The notes: a model not told the origin generated them from the sequence alone. A stretch of 64,000 nt of DNA from Apium graveolens (GCF_009905375.1 NC_133657.1:68134907-68198906), one strand, 5' to 3'; shown: positions 11,570 to 24,666, counted from the stretch's first letter. Translations and numbers: made by a program.

Positions 11570-14223
11570 ATGTCTAAAGAAGAGAAAGCTTCAACCAACC
11601 CAATTGTGATTGAATCCCTTCCTTCTATACAACCAGAATTTGCTGAAGCCACTGCATCTACACCTCCACTGTCACCAATTCAAGTTGAAGAAACTGCTCA
11701 AGATAGAGTGCCTACACCTCCTGTGTCTCCTATCATTGAACAAGTACATGCTGAAGACCTAGGTACAAGTACTGAAATAGATATTCACAAATTGGTTGTT
11801 CCTGAGGTTCTGTACTTGGAAGCTCCAACCATTCCTCAACATACTCCACCAACAACACCAATTTTAGATGCTGATTTCAAAGTAGATATTCCAACAACAC
11901 CTCTTCTGAATCTAGATGATGAAGATCAGATATTATGTGAGCATCAGAATTTGGATGTTGGTCAGAACTTAGAGCATGATTTTGAAACCTCTATAGCCTC
12001 ACACACTATCATTTTATCAGAGGAAGCTGATTCTGCAGGCTCTGTAAGTTCTGATCCTGCAAATGTTTAGAAAACTGGTGAAGCTGCTACAAATCTATAT
12101 GCTGATGCAGCTGGTCCTTCAGGACATGCACCTCAACAAGTTCTAGGAAAAGCTGATCTAATTAAGAACTTTGTTAGAGAGGATGCACCAGTACCTTGGA
12201 TTGAAACTCCAAGAGGACAAGAATGGATGAAGGAGTGGAGCAAAGTTGATTTTGTTCCTACTGCAAATATTCTTGTTGAGCACCTGGCTAAAGCTGATGG
12301 GATGCTGGTGAATGATGATTTCAAAGCACAGCTCCAAGTTACTGCATTGAGTACAAGGCACCTTCAAGTTCAACACTCAATAACTCAAGCCAAGGTGAAC
12401 AAAATTCAAGAAACCCTGATTCAGCAAGACATGAATGTCAAGTTGGAAAAGAACAGGTTTTTTAAGCCAGCCTTTAACCGCATTGGGTATATAAAAAAGA
12501 CTCAAGAAAAGCAGCAAGCTCAAATATCTGATATTTTAAATAATCAAGCTGCTCAACAAGATCAACTCAATGAAATCCAAAACTCTGTGGAATTGCTTGT
12601 CTCTCTCCTATTACCTGATGATGCCAAAAAGGGCGAGAAAGTGATTAAGTCCAAATGAAAAATTGATCAACCACCGAAGGGTAAGGATGATGGAAATGAT
12701 GACCAGGGAAATTCTGAAAGGGGTAGAGGTCATGGTCAAGGGAAAGGTTTTTCATCCAGGAAAGCAGGAACTTCTACACAGAGATAAGTTATGATGCTGA
12801 TAGAAGAAAAAGTTCTGATAAGCAAGTTCTAACTAAGCCTGATGTTCTGATACAGGGTGAAAGTCAAGAATCACAGAAGTTTATACAAACACTGAAGCTT
12901 AAGGGGAAGGAAACATCTGTCTACTATCAAGTCCCCAATTTACAGAAGCTGGATGAAGAAATTTCAAAAAGACTATTTCTCAAAGATAATGCAGGAATGG
13001 ACCTTGAAAGTCTGAAGGAAGAAGAAGCCAGACTTAAAGCAGAAAATGTCAAATCCAAGTCTAAACCTTCTTTTACTGCAAAGAAACCTCCAAAGCCTAA
13101 GAGCATTGTGATTAAAGAGAAGACAAACTCTGAAGCAACCAAAATTAAATTCAAAGCCAAATCACAAGTAGAGGTAGATCCAAGGTTCAAGGGCAAAGCT
13201 AAAGTTGATGAACCTGTAAAGATATATATGCTAATCATGGATCTGGAAGCAAAATCTGATGAAGATACTAGTCTGATTTTGAAAAAGAAGAATATTCAAA
13301 CAACCTCTGATAAAGCTCATGTTGTTCAAGATCAGAACTTAGTAAATTCTGATATTACAATGAAGCAAGCAACCTCTGACAGAGCTCAAGTTGTCTTGAT
13401 ATCAGATGATAAAGAAAAGGAAACCTCTGACATTGCTCATATTAAACCTTCAAAAATTCTACTACCTGGGTTTACCAAAGCTCAATAATCTACTCAATTT
13501 TTGAAGACAACATCAAGTGGTTTTGAAGCAAGAGATATTAGAGGGAAGGAAGCTAGAGACAAATCAGGATTGGGTAGTTCTAAAAAAAAGAGAGTAAATA
13601 ATACTACCTCTGATCCAACTTCTTTGAGTGAACCAGGAGTAAATAATACTCCTGAAAGATTGAATCAACTGGAGTCTGTACAAATGGTTTACCACTTTGT
13701 GCTAAAAGAAGATATCATGTTATAATTCATGACAGATGGGAGGGTATTCCAGATTAGAAAGAATGCTATTCGTTTGAAGTACTTTGAAGAATTGCAACAT
13801 GTGCTATTTCTACTTCAAGTGAAAAACAGGTCAACCGATGGTGCTACCAGTTACTTAAAATCTAATATTCAAAAGTAGAAGAATCTTTACTCTGTAAAGT
13901 ATGACAGACCATACTATCCTAAGTACAGAGCTCACAATGGTGATATAGTTGAGATGAAGCCTAATACAGCCAAAATCATCACTACATTTCTTGGTATTAA
14001 GGGACTTGAATTCAATCTAGAGTCTGATAAAGCCTATGTCATCAGACTGGATCAGGATATAAGGAAAGCGAAAATAAATGATCTCAGGGCTGCTATCTTT
14101 CAAACAGGTGAAGATACAGTTGAACTTAAAGATTCAGGGCAGAATGAACTTGAATATGCTGAGAGAAGTCTATTGAAGAACTATCTCAGAACAACTCCTG
14201 ACATTAAAGAGATCACATACTGA
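11570..14223 (+). pseudogene. unrecognised retroelement ORF, copy 2 (full length, broken)
   Basis: The start ATG at 11570 follows the leader in the position where the related copia element starts gag, but the protein differs. It opens with an acidic, Pro/Thr-rich region (motifs such as TPPLSPIQ, PTPPVSPI), then a coiled-coil-like region near 12340-12620, a basic Gly/Lys segment and the same C-terminal part as copy 1. Stops occur at 12068-12070 (TAG where copy 1 has GGC in context), 12656-12658 (TGA against TGC in copy 1), 13486-13488 and 13723-13725. The frame change after the basic segment (TAA near 12784-12786) is shared with copy 1. Function unknown; a structural or accessory protein of a non-autonomous element is only a guess. 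Confidence 0.65.
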
Positions 14224-14428
14224 AGCCAAGTCAAGAACTATAGCTTATAAATTTTGAAGGATACACAGGTTAAAGGTGATATCAGACTTTAAGGATGGTA
14301 AAAGCTACAAGGACTGTGAGTTGTAGTTACTTAGTCAAATTTTCATATGCATTTGTACTTAATGTTTTTGAAATCATCAAATATTTATTAAACTTGTATA
14401 TTATGCTAATTTACAAGTTGGGGGAGAT

Positions 14429-15042
14429 TATTAGATATATTTGTGATGTCATGTATAATAATGATTTGTGTTTAGTTTTCAGATCTTAACTAACAAGACA
14501 AATCGGGACTTAACTGGAAATCAGTACTTCTACTGAAGTCATAGCTTAAGATATCAGAACTTAAGTTATCAGAACATAAGATATCAGAAGATATTTATCA
14601 GGTGATAATATCAGGACTTAAGTAGACTTTCAGATAAGGAAGGCGGTTAATTGAAGGAAAGAAGATTAAGACAAACACAAGAAGAGATATGCATGGAGAA
14701 GAATTCTATGAAAAATAGAATACTTGGAGGAAAAGATAACTAATTGATATATTTTAGGATGCACACTTATGTTCGATATCAATTAGAAGTTTATCTTATA
14801 ACTGTGTGTCTATATAAACACATCATAGGGTTTACACTACAAGTGTTATCTTAATCGAGAATATTATTCATTGTAACCCTAGCAGCTCTCGTGATATTTT
14901 TTCATCGCTGAGAGAGAACGGTTCCATTGTAATACTATTTTATTAATAAGATTATTATGTGTTTCATACTTGTGTTCTTAATTCGATTTGATTGTAGTAT
15001 ACACTGTATTCAAACCCCTTCTACAGTGTGTGTGACCTAACA
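14429..15042 (+). repeat. right LTR of tandem copia-like element, 614 bp
   Basis: It follows the polypurine tract, starts TATTAGATAT (first G changed to A) and ends GACCTAACA at 15042. It shows scattered differences and small indels against the central LTR. TATATAAACACA near 14811-14822 is the TATA candidate. AAAAT (15043-15047) may be the target duplication; its partner is outside the window. Confidence 0.85.
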
Positions 15043-18000
15043 AAAATAATCTTTTAGTGGATTTTATTAACCTGCGAATACCTTAATAGTAAACCCAACA
15101 CCTAGGCTTAGGTTACGGTATTGCATCACAATTCTAATTGGAAGAATAGGACACTCGTTGGAGCCACCGCATACGATGATCAGTCGTAATACGATAATAG
15201 TAACCTTTTCTACTAGTAGAAGGACGACACCTTCATATCCCGGTTATCACCCTGGCCGCATTCGGGCTACGTGTCCCATTTTGGGTATACACATACTTCA
15301 CAAGTTCCTGAGTATACATAGTACCTTCGCCTGCGGTACCTTTGGTAGTCCATCTAGCACACATACTGAGTTTGAAATTTTGGGGAAGGTGTACTACAGT
15401 CTACCCCTGCCTTGTCCTTTAAAAGAATTCTATCATATCTCGAGAACTCGAACCATATCGAAGTTCCCCCAAGCGTTTTGCTTGTTGATAGAAACAACTT
15501 ATCTTATTAGGGTATAAATATAAATGTATATACGTACTTTCAAAATTTTTCAGAGGAAGTACTAAGGATGTGAGTTGACCGTTGTCAACAGATAATTAAA
15601 TAAGGCGGGAATTTCTCCTTGAAACTATATTCAAAATATTAAAATAAGTCGGGATAATATTCTCCGACGATCTGAAATTATTCGAATGATTTTCAAAAAT
15701 TAGAAAGTATTTTAAATCAGGTTCTATGATTTTTAAATCATAAATAAACCCTTTAATAAATAATAAATAATTAAATGATAATCGATAAATAATTAAACCT
15801 CGAAGGAGTTTACTTTTAAAAGAATAAAAATAATATTCCTCAACTAATTTATGTTTAATAATTTAATGAACTTTAATATTTCATCGAGTTTGAAATAAAT
15901 ATTTAGTGGAGAATACATCTCCCTAATGAATGAATAGTAAGTAAATATCTCTTGTCCGAACGATAAAGTATAGTCGGGGGAATACGATCTTTGGAAATCA
16001 TTTTAATAAAAGTTCGAGGTGTTTAATATTTTGTAAGTGGACGTTGAGTCCCATTAAAATGTACTACTATGGACTTGTAATCGTCATATAATATCACCGG
16101 AATGATTTCCGGGTTTTTATCTTGAAATCCCGCTAGACTCTCGGTCTTATTATAATACGTCATGCGTATAGCGGAATAAAACATTTCACGATATATATTT
16201 ATCGTACAACATCGCTACATTATGCGAAAATTCAATAACTACGTATCATGGAAAGCATGGTATTTATGCAATGATAATAAAATAATTATTTCACAACACA
16301 ACAGTAAATGGAGTTGGGTTCGTAAACTTGCCTGGGTATCTCGAGGTGGAGGATGCTCTAGGTTCCGTTCGGAAATCTATAATCATAAACACAAGTCATT
16401 TCGTTAGGTCCCGTTCTAATTTACGGCTACCCGCACTCATGCGCTAATTATTATGCATCCTCTCAACTTATATTACCCTTATTATTTCTTTAAGTCCTTA
16501 TTCACATTATGTTCGCTTCCTTTTTCTAGGTATCATAAGTTCATTTTCATTTTCGCCGTCGGCTCCGCTTATGGATTCTACGGTTTCTAATCGCGCGATC
16601 TCGGTTCCGATATTTTTATAAAATTGAAAAATTATTATTTTCGCTTGAAATTTTATGACAGTTAGGAATCTCAAAATACTACTCTCTGTAAAAATTTCAT
16701 GATTTATGAATATTCTTAAGTCGATCCTTTATATTTTTAAAGTTCGTAATTTGTAGCAGTTTTTGTCGCGTAAATCACTTTTAGTAAAACGGCCATAACT
16801 TTTGATCCGTAAATCGGAATCAAGCGATTCAAGCGCCTAAACGATCCTTATAACATTATATATCATAATCAAAGAGTTATGTTTCAAGAAACTACAGTTT
16901 ATATCTTCGGGACTTTCTGCCGAAACTTAAAGTTATGTTTTGTTCGTTTTAGCGAGATTATGGTTACGATCGGAGTTTTGTTTATGCCTTAAATCTTTAT
17001 ACTACCACCAACAATCAACATATCATCATCAACACACTAAATCCTCTCAAGAACATCATGTTCTTGAGGCAATAACAATCAGCCTTAAATCTACTTAGCT
17101 AAACATCAAGATTTCAACAATACCACCACTAAAACTAGGTTTACAACTACATACTAAAAGGATCTTGAACTTAAATCTTAAATAAAGTTGGGTCAAAGAT
17201 TTTTACCTTTCTTCAGAGCTTGAGATGTGTTCTTGATGATGGTGCAGTCTTGGGAGTGCTTAGTATGGTTTTTGGAACCTAAAACAACCATCAAAATCAG
17301 AAACCAAAGAAGAGTTACTATTCATACTATTCATTATCAACTTTCTTGATTTTATTTCACCCATCAAACCTTGATAAAAAGAGTCCAAAGATTTATAATA
17401 CCTTAGTTTGGTTGTTAGGAAGCTTGAGAATTAATGGGAGGATTTATCCATGGCTAGAGCTTGAAGATTTGAAATTGATTTCTTGGTTGAAGATGAAAGG
17501 GCCGAATGGAGCTAATGAAAAAATGGGGAGAGAGTTTTTGTGTTTGCTTCTTGGTTGTTTCTTGGAATGATGCAAGTGATAGCTTGTGATATCTTATATT
17601 GATTTTGTATTCTCTAGTTTAGATCCAAGGATTTTATTCTTGTTGCAAATCTTGGGGACAAATCTAACTAGCTTCCTAGTTTACAAGCTAAGCCACTTGT
17701 TTAGCTCCTTAGCTTACTATTTGATAGCCCTGGTTGATCATCCTACTCCTTAGCTCACTGTTTGATAAAGTAACCATGGTTACTTTCTTACCATGGTTAG
17801 TTAGTGCGTTACGTTTATTTAATCGTTTACGCGTTCGCTCGGTCGCTTAAACGTTTTCGTAATACTTCCTCGTAAATGGTTCGCAACGTAATTCCTTTCA
17901 TATTTATTCCTTATGTTTTGAATTATTATATTTGAATGTAAATCCGTAGGGTTTTAATTTTGTAATTATATTGTGATTCCCGTAATCCTCGATGATTCGT

Positions 18001-18202
18001 AAATATGGTCGTTTTTCAAAGTTCATTTTCTTCGAAAACTAATAGCGTTTAAATACACTCATTTGGTACGTATAATCGTAATATCAACTCCGAAACTCAT
18101 TTTCTCATGCACTATATAGTGTGGGCTAAAAAGTTTTCCCTGCCCGTCAGGGTTACTATTCATTAAACATTTTACAAGGTCTCAAAAATTTGAGTTATTA
18201 TA
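15043..18202 (-). repeat. right part of an outer Tekay-C-family LTR
   Basis: It is related to the right ~3.4 kb of the LTR at 3996-8483: shared blocks ACGATGATCAGTC near 15174, the AAAAGTTTTC...CATT...AAAATTT terminal block near 18130-18190, and the same end (TTATTATA here, TTATTACA there). The left part would lie beyond the tandem copia element and the window edge. After 18202 the sequence turns at once into Tat-1 gag coding sequence, so this LTR (solo or 5' LTR of a minus-strand element) is inserted in Tat-1. No gene is seen in it. Confidence 0.75.
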
Positions 18203-19541
18203 CCCAAGGTCCACAACCTCACATGCAGGCTATCCCGGGCGTAGGAACTTTCAATGTGGATGATCTGAAGAGGATGCTTAATCACTTGGAAGGAAAGGTA
18301 ACGGCCACGACTGAAATTTCTTCTTCATTCTCTGCTGCAGTAATAGAGGCTCAGTTGTCGATCGGATATCGTAACACTACTAGCGATCTCCGTTTCTACG
18401 AAAGTTCAGATCTTGTTGAATTCTTGGGTCGATTCAATATAGAGATGGACGTGTATCAAGTTTCAGACTTGGATCGATGCCGACTCTTGGAGGCGACTTT
18501 CAGGGAGAGCACTCACCGATGGTTTCAAAAGCTCGGGTCAGGGTGATCACTTCCGAGGACCAAATTAAGACTTTGTTCCTGACCAAGTTCCAAGTCGCTG
18601 TGAGATATGCTCCGTCTGTTACAACTCTTGCTAACGTCAAACAAAGGGAGAACGAAAGCTTAACGTCCTACTTTAAGAGGTTCAACGCTGAGTCCACCAG
18701 CATAAGAGGTGCTTCAGATGAAGCTTTGAAAAGTTTTTTGATAGAAGGGCTAAGGGTTGGCTCGGATTTCTGGAAAGTTACAGGGAAAAGACCTGGCTAC
18801 CCTGGAATATGTCTTTGCTTTGGCAGAATCATTCAAGGCCATAGAACAATCTATGGCATAGGTACAACCGACTTCACAAACAAGTCAGAGAGGCAGAGCA
18901 AGGAAGAGAGGTAGATCTCCGAGCCCAAGATATCGAAGGAGTAGACGAAGCCCGAATCGGGTAAATGCTACGGCCACAAGGAGGGAATGGAGCCCTCTCT
19001 CGAGCTATGACAACAGAACGAGCGGATATACACTTTTGGCCGCATCGATTGAACACATATTTAAGGTAAACAAGAACAAAGGGTTGTTTAGAAAACCTGA
19101 AGCTCTGTCATCTTGGCAAAGCAAAGATAAGAAGAAATATTATGAATACCACGAGTCATCCGGACACAACACATATGAGTGTCGATAGCTAAAAGATGAA
19201 ATTGAAGCTCTTATCAAGGAAGGTTATCTTGGATAATGTGTGGTGAAGGAAGTAAAGAGGCATAAAAATGGGGCCGACAGAGTAAAGGAAGAAGGAGGTC
19301 ATGCCCCTCGGGGGTCTAATAACGAAACTCTAGAAGAAAATAAGTTTGTCAAGGATGGCAGCATCCGAGTAGTCTACGGAGGAGATTCGTGGATGGAATG
19401 TAGTAATAGAGCCTTGGAAAGGTATGCAAGGGAAGCCCGGTTCAGACCTCTAACTGACATTCACAGGGTGGAGACTCGGCCACCCAAATTATTCTAGGGC
19501 GAGTCCATGGACATCACCTTCAGGGAAGCAGATGCCCGGTG
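18203..19541 (+). pseudogene. Tat-1 gag (broken, 5' end missing)
   Basis: The reading contains the Tat gag core: FYESSDLVEFLGRFNIEMDV, DRCRLLEATF and HRWFQKL, then (after a frameshift near 18537) QRENESLTSYFKRFN and ALKSFLIEGL. Another frame change follows near 18790, then an Arg/Ser-rich stretch (RGRSPSPRYRRS) and a zinc knuckle near 19135-19190 in which the first Cys has become Tyr (YYEYHESSGHNTYEC). The frame continues to 19541, where Tekay-B is inserted, and resumes at 34219 in the same frame (residues ADAR before, WVHCPH after the single target copy). Confidence 0.8.
19537..19541. repeat. target-site duplication, left, Tekay-B
   Basis: CGGTG immediately before the LTR start TGTAACGCC. 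The same five bases follow the other LTR at 34214-34218. Five base pairs is the normal Ty3/gypsy duplication. Confidence 0.95.
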
Positions 19542-22500
19542 TGTAACGCCCTCCAGACCCGGGGTATAAGTCTCGGGGTTACTAGCTAATCACCAAACAT
19601 GTACAATCTGATTAACAAATAATAAAGAAATGAAACTAAACCCCTTTAACACTAACCAGGATCTTTTTAGGTTGAAGTATGAAAACAAGAACCACTATCT
19701 ACTTTTATTACAAACCAAAATTCAAAATCTCACAAACTCTCTTTATTACAACCCATTGTCTAACCAATTTTAAACTAAGTTCATCTTTTATTCAAACACA
19801 CACACTATCTATCAATACTCCACCTGCTCGGGCAACTCAAAGCTTTCTTCCTGGATTGGGATCAACACCTTGGGTATGAGAGGATCCCAAGGCTTGACTC
19901 GCTTCTTTACCACTCGAGTCCTGATGGGTTTCATATTCCTTCTTAACTGAAAATAATAAGGTGAATAACAACAAAAAGGGTGAGCCAGAAATTGCTCAAC
20001 AATTCCGCAAGATATAAACAGTATTAAAGCATTTTAAATGAATCTGTAACCCGGGTATATCTGCAAAGATATAACCCCATGAGAATAGAAAGAAGGCCAT
20101 TACTGGCGAATACAAACGAACTAAACTGGACTCAAGTTCGCATCTATACCCTGCTGATCAGCCAGGATGCAGTGCAGATCTATATCTCACTATATAGATC
20201 CCGTCAGGCACCCAGGCACTACGGCCCATCTCAAGGATCCGGTTATGTCCCGGTCCTTAGGATTAAGTAAACTTAATCCCCAAACTATTATTATCCAGTC
20301 CCTGAAATAGCAACCTGAACAATCGATATGCTTTGATATATTCTAATCAACAGAATATATCAATAATTGTGAGTAATAATTGAAATATGAATAATGAATT
20401 CAAATGAAAAGAATAAATCAAGAATCGAAATAAAATATGAATAAGGGAATCAAAAGAGTGCAAATGTAATAAGAATCTAAAGAGAATATCACTATTCTAA
20501 AAAATAGAATAGGGGAAAAACTTGCCTTCTGCACGACACACTGCAATTAAATCACCTTCGTCTATCACCGACTCGACCTGCCATGCTGGCTTATCTTCTG
20601 TTAGAAAAATAGACTAGTTAAGTCATTTTGTACTTCAATTGCATCTTGAATCGACTTCATTTCGTTCCTATTATCTACCCATACGCTTATGACTGACTCG
20701 TATATTACATATAAGCAAGTAAGACTCAATTAACCACATAATACACATAAGTACATAAGCACATAATCATTTTTATAATTAAAATAATTTTTAGAATCAA
20801 AATCGACTCGTTAATCGCTCCACTAATCACCATCTGCCTCATTTCCCATTACCGGAATTTTTCGGACACGTCTCGGCACGCACTTCGACTGATAATCAAG
20901 AAATTAATAAAGTCAACTAATTTCTAGAAGAAATTAGGTCTTAATAATATTTTTAATGAAAATGATTTATTTTTTTGAGTCAAATGGCTTTCGTTTCGCT
21001 CAAATCGGACTAACGGTATAATTACTATCAATTAAACACTGATAATTCAATTTATTTATCCAATATAAATAATTATTTCAAATTTTTAAACCCTAAAATA
21101 ATTATTTAGGAAAAATCAATGTCAAAAATAATTTTTCTATAATTTTTGGAGTTAAAATGAATATGTTATGATTTATTGAAAGTTATTTGATTAATTATTA
21201 AAATAATTAATCATTTTTAAATAATCAGTAAATAATAAATAACTAATAAATAATTATTAAGTAATTATTTAATAATCTAAAATAATTAATCCATAATTAT
21301 TAGGATTTGTAACAATCTTTTACAAATATTTACAACTTATTATCATTTATTCGATTAGATCGATTATATATAAATAAATAATCGATACTATTAGCTTATA
21401 CGATAACTATCGAATAAATAAGCTATTATTCGAATCAGAATTCAATTCACCGATCAACTATTCGCATTTCTACGAATAATTAACTATCGCTGAAATTATA
21501 ATAATTGAACTTATCGTTCAATTACCCGTATGAATACGAGTTACTCGTTTTATTTCCCTAGTTATCGAATCTTTTCTCGTAATATTCGATAAATTTTAAT
21601 CTTTAATTATTAATTATTTACTTAACTATTGAATAATAAATAAATAGATAAAATAGTTATATAATTAATTAAATAACTAAATTCGAATTTAAAAACTAAT
21701 AAAATAATTTAGGAATTATTAATAATATTTTACAAAATTTAAAACTAATTTTTAATTGATTTTTAGAATTAATAAAACTGATTTTTACTTTTGAAATAAA
21801 ACTGATTTTTACTTTTGAAATATATAAAAAAATAATTAAAATTACACAAACAGAATACAGGAAATGGGTTTTGGGTTTTATTAGATCAAACCCGGGTTGT
21901 TTTTCGAGTTAACAACCGGGTCATGGATGGCTAACCGGGTCGGGAAGAACACGACCGATTTCTGGAAAATCTCCAGTTTCCGGCGGTTCTTCGTCGGACT
22001 CCGGCGAGCTTAAATCACGAACTAACGTGATGCTTCTGTTTCGTTTTCGATGCAAATCCATCCCAGATCCTCCCTGTAGTTCAGCCCCGCCCTCGATTGT
22101 CCTTAACACCGCCTGCATCATCTTCTCCGGCGAGAAACGTCCAGAATCCGGCGACCTTCAACCCAAGTCCGGCGAGCTCGATTTCAAGGCAACACAAGCA
22201 TCGTTTGAATCGTTGTTTGATGGGTTTTCGTTCAGAATTTCACGAGGAACACAATCAAACTAATATTATAATCTAATAACCCCTATAACAAGTTCTCCGA
22301 TCAAATCATAATTATTTCCGGCCAAAACTCAAAATCACGATTCCGTACACGAAAAATTATGAATAATATATCAAAATAAAGCTATTAACTTCTACAATCA
22401 AACCCAGCCATCAACAACAACCACAACATCACCAAAATCATAGAAAATCGAATAAAAAATTTGGCTAAACCCACGAACTCGAACCATACCCTCCTGGGGT

Positions 22501-23444
22501 TATACCAATCAATTGAATACTCAAAATCATTCCTATGACTCAGGGAAAACTATATGAACCATCAAAATCATCAAACAATTCAAGAATCAAAAACGCCTAA
22601 CTCAACTATAAACCCTAAAAATACGAATTGAAAATCAAAGCAACAAAACACAAAATTGATGACAGAAATAGAAAGTAGGGATCAAGAGCTTTCGATTGAC
22701 TACTCACATGCTTGATTTGGATATCAGAATCACGATCAAATCGCTGGTGGAAGCCAAGAACACCAAACCCTAATTTCTGGAAATTGGAAATAATTGCAGA
22801 ATTTTCTGATTTTTAATTAAATAAATTAATAATAATTAGGGTATTTATAGCTGCAAAATTAATACTCCTAAATAAAATTAAGAGGCTAATTATACATCTA
22901 ATAAAAATATTTGGCCCTAATTTTCATAATTTTTGGGTATTAAAATTTAATTTATAAATATTTTATATATACAATATATATGTCAAAATTTCCCAAAAAT
23001 TGTGAATAATGCAAAAATACAAAGAAATGGTATAAATAAAAGTCATATAATTTTATAAAAATAAAAATGTGATTTTTATGGGGTTTTTAACACCCAATGG
23101 GGCCCGGAAAAGTCATTTTTCGCAAAACGAGAAAATTTATAAAATATCTAGATGTTCAGAATAATGCGATGGTAAAAGCCGTTTGATGAAAAATAAGGCC
23201 CATTATTTTATTTGAAATACTAGTTTTAAAATCATGGTTTGGGTCGTAAAACGTTTGAAATAAAAGCGATGAATGCAAAATAAAACATCTGGAAAATATC
23301 TTAAAAAAATACAGAAATGACACGAAATGCACGTAACACATAACAGTTAGGGCTTAACAGATAATTACACATAAATGACACATTAATACACATAATTTAT
23401 TATAAATATGATGTAATACAAACGTAAATTTCCCAGACGTTACA
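19542..23444 (-). repeat. Tekay-B 3' LTR (left), 3903 bp
   Basis: It runs from TGTAACGCCCTCCAG to ...CCCAGACGTTACA. A minus-strand TATA box lies at 22841-22850, about 600 bp into the LTR in element orientation, so U3 is short and the R-U5 part, over 3 kb, is very long. Most is AT-rich, with a GC-rich island at about 21880-22260 holding repeated TCCGGCGA/TCGCCGGA words and a short minus-strand frame (22121-21921, repeated SPES/PETG motifs) also present in the other LTR. Confidence 0.95.
22841..22850 (-). promoter_or_regulatory. TATA box of Tekay-B 3' LTR
   Basis: The minus strand reads CTATAAATAC. The sequence is conserved in the other LTR at 33610-33619. Downstream (minus direction) comes an untranslated-looking leader. 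Confidence 0.65.
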
Positions 23445-23457
23445 TCCTTCTCCCTTA
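23445..23457 (-). other. polypurine tract of Tekay-B
   Basis: On the minus strand TAAGGGAGAAGGA lies directly against the LTR start (TGTAACG in element orientation). This is the plus-strand primer site. Confidence 0.8.
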
Positions 23458-23481
23458 ATAGGATTATATCCTCAGAATCTT

Positions 23482-24427
23482 CTATGAAAACAAATGAGGG
23501 TATTTTTCTAACATTTCACTTTCAAGTTCACATGTTGATTCTTCAACCACAGGATTTCTCCACAACACTCCCACTAAATATACAGACTTATTTCTCAACA
23601 CTTTCTCTCGTCGATCTAAAAATTTTACCGGCTGTTCTACAAAAGATAAATCAGGTTGAATATCTATCGGTTCATACTCAATTACATACCTAGAATCAGG
23701 ATTATATCGCTTAAGCATCGACATGTGAAACACATTATGAATATGTTGCATATGAGGCGGTAAAGCTAATTCATATGCAACTTTTCCCACTTTCTTCAAA
23801 ATTTCAAATGGTCCGACGTATCGTGGCTTCAATTTACCCTTGTTGCCAAATCTGGTCAATCCTTTCCATGGTGATATTTTGAGTAATAGGTGTTCTCCTT
23901 CCTGGTAATCCATATCCTTCCTTGCTTCGTTTGCATATTTGCGTTGCCTATTTTGTGCTGCATCGAGTCGTTTCCGAATGAGTTCAATATTTTCTTTAGT
24001 CTGTTGAATTAATTCTGGACCCAAAATCTTGCGTTCTCCAACTTCATCCCAATGTACTAGTGATCTGCAGTTTCTTCCGTATAGTGCTTCGTACGGTGGC
24101 ATTCCAATGCTTGCGTGATAACAGTTATTGTAAGAAAATTCCACCAAAGGTAAATGTTCCTCCCAATTGCCTTCGAAATCAATCGCACACACTCGTAGCA
24201 TGTCTTCAATCGTTTGGATAGTTCTTTCACTTTGTCCATCGGTTTGCGGATGATAAGCAGTACTCTTGTTTAATTTTGTTCCAAGGCATTCTTGAAATTA
24301 TCTCCAAAATCTTGAATTGAAACGAGGATCTCGATCAGACACGATGGATATTGGAACTCCATGTCGCATCACAATTTCCTTGAGATATATGTGCAATAGC
24401 TTGTCAAGTGAAAATCTTTCGTTAATC
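23482..24427 (-). pseudogene. Tekay-B integrase C-terminal half with chromodomain
   Basis: The reading starts at the copia junction with [10 protein letters not shown], carries the second catalytic Asp in [10 protein letters not shown] and the catalytic Glu in [19 protein letters not shown], then [20 protein letters not shown], the [10 protein letters not shown] segment and [10 protein letters not shown], and ends with a chromodomain (ILRNKSV-like core, [24 protein letters not shown]). The stop is at 23482-23484. A TAA stop lies at about 24296-24298. The chromodomain is expected to guide insertion to heterochromatin. The N-terminal half of the integrase is on the other side of the copia fragment, and a short stretch between the two halves is lost. 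Confidence 0.9.
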
Positions 24428-24444
24428 CATGTCGCATCACCTGC

Positions 24445-24666
24445 AACTGCAACAACGAGCTTGGTTGGTTTGTGAGGCCCTTCCTTGATTCTATCAAGAT
24501 ATTCTGGATCTGTAGCTTCCAGAAACATGGTCATCCTCACCTTCCATATGGGATATTCAGATGGTCTCAATATGGGAACTCTAATAGTCTCATATCGGCT
24601 TTGAATTTGTGTCTTTGGAGGTTCTTCAGTTTTGGTGGGCTTAGTTGGAGTTTCTACTTCGGACAT
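24445..24666 (-). pseudogene. copia gag N-terminal fragment
   Basis: ATG at 24666 begins [12 protein letters not shown], followed by [20 protein letters not shown], the usual N-terminal fold of Sirevirus-type gag, and EGPHKPTK before the junction. The open frame runs in phase into integrase residues (INERF... up to 24298), giving a chance chimeric ORF of 122 codons that is not a real gene. Confidence 0.8.

Larger units (their letters stand above)
8484..15042 (+). mobile_element. tandem non-autonomous copia-like element (int-LTR-int-LTR)
   Basis: Two copies of one internal region (8484-10911 and 11516-14428) share a central LTR (10912-11515), with a further LTR at 14429-15042. The first LTR and the start of internal copy 1 lie left of the Tekay-C insertion, outside the window. 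Such a head-to-tail form sharing LTRs usually arises by unequal recombination between LTRs. LTR, PBS and leader match the copia fragment at 24428-25328, but the ORF is unlike copia gag or pol, so the element probably moved using enzymes of a relative. Confidence 0.8.

Noticed and set aside
22027..22263. 78-codon plus-strand frame in both Tekay-B LTRs (also 32796-33032)
   Set aside because: It is in the GC-rich island, on the strand opposite to LTR transcription, and its presence twice only reflects the two LTR copies. No known domain.
24298..24666. 122-codon gag-integrase chimeric ORF as a new gene
   Set aside because: It is a chance in-frame junction of a truncated copia insertion with decayed Tekay-B integrase.
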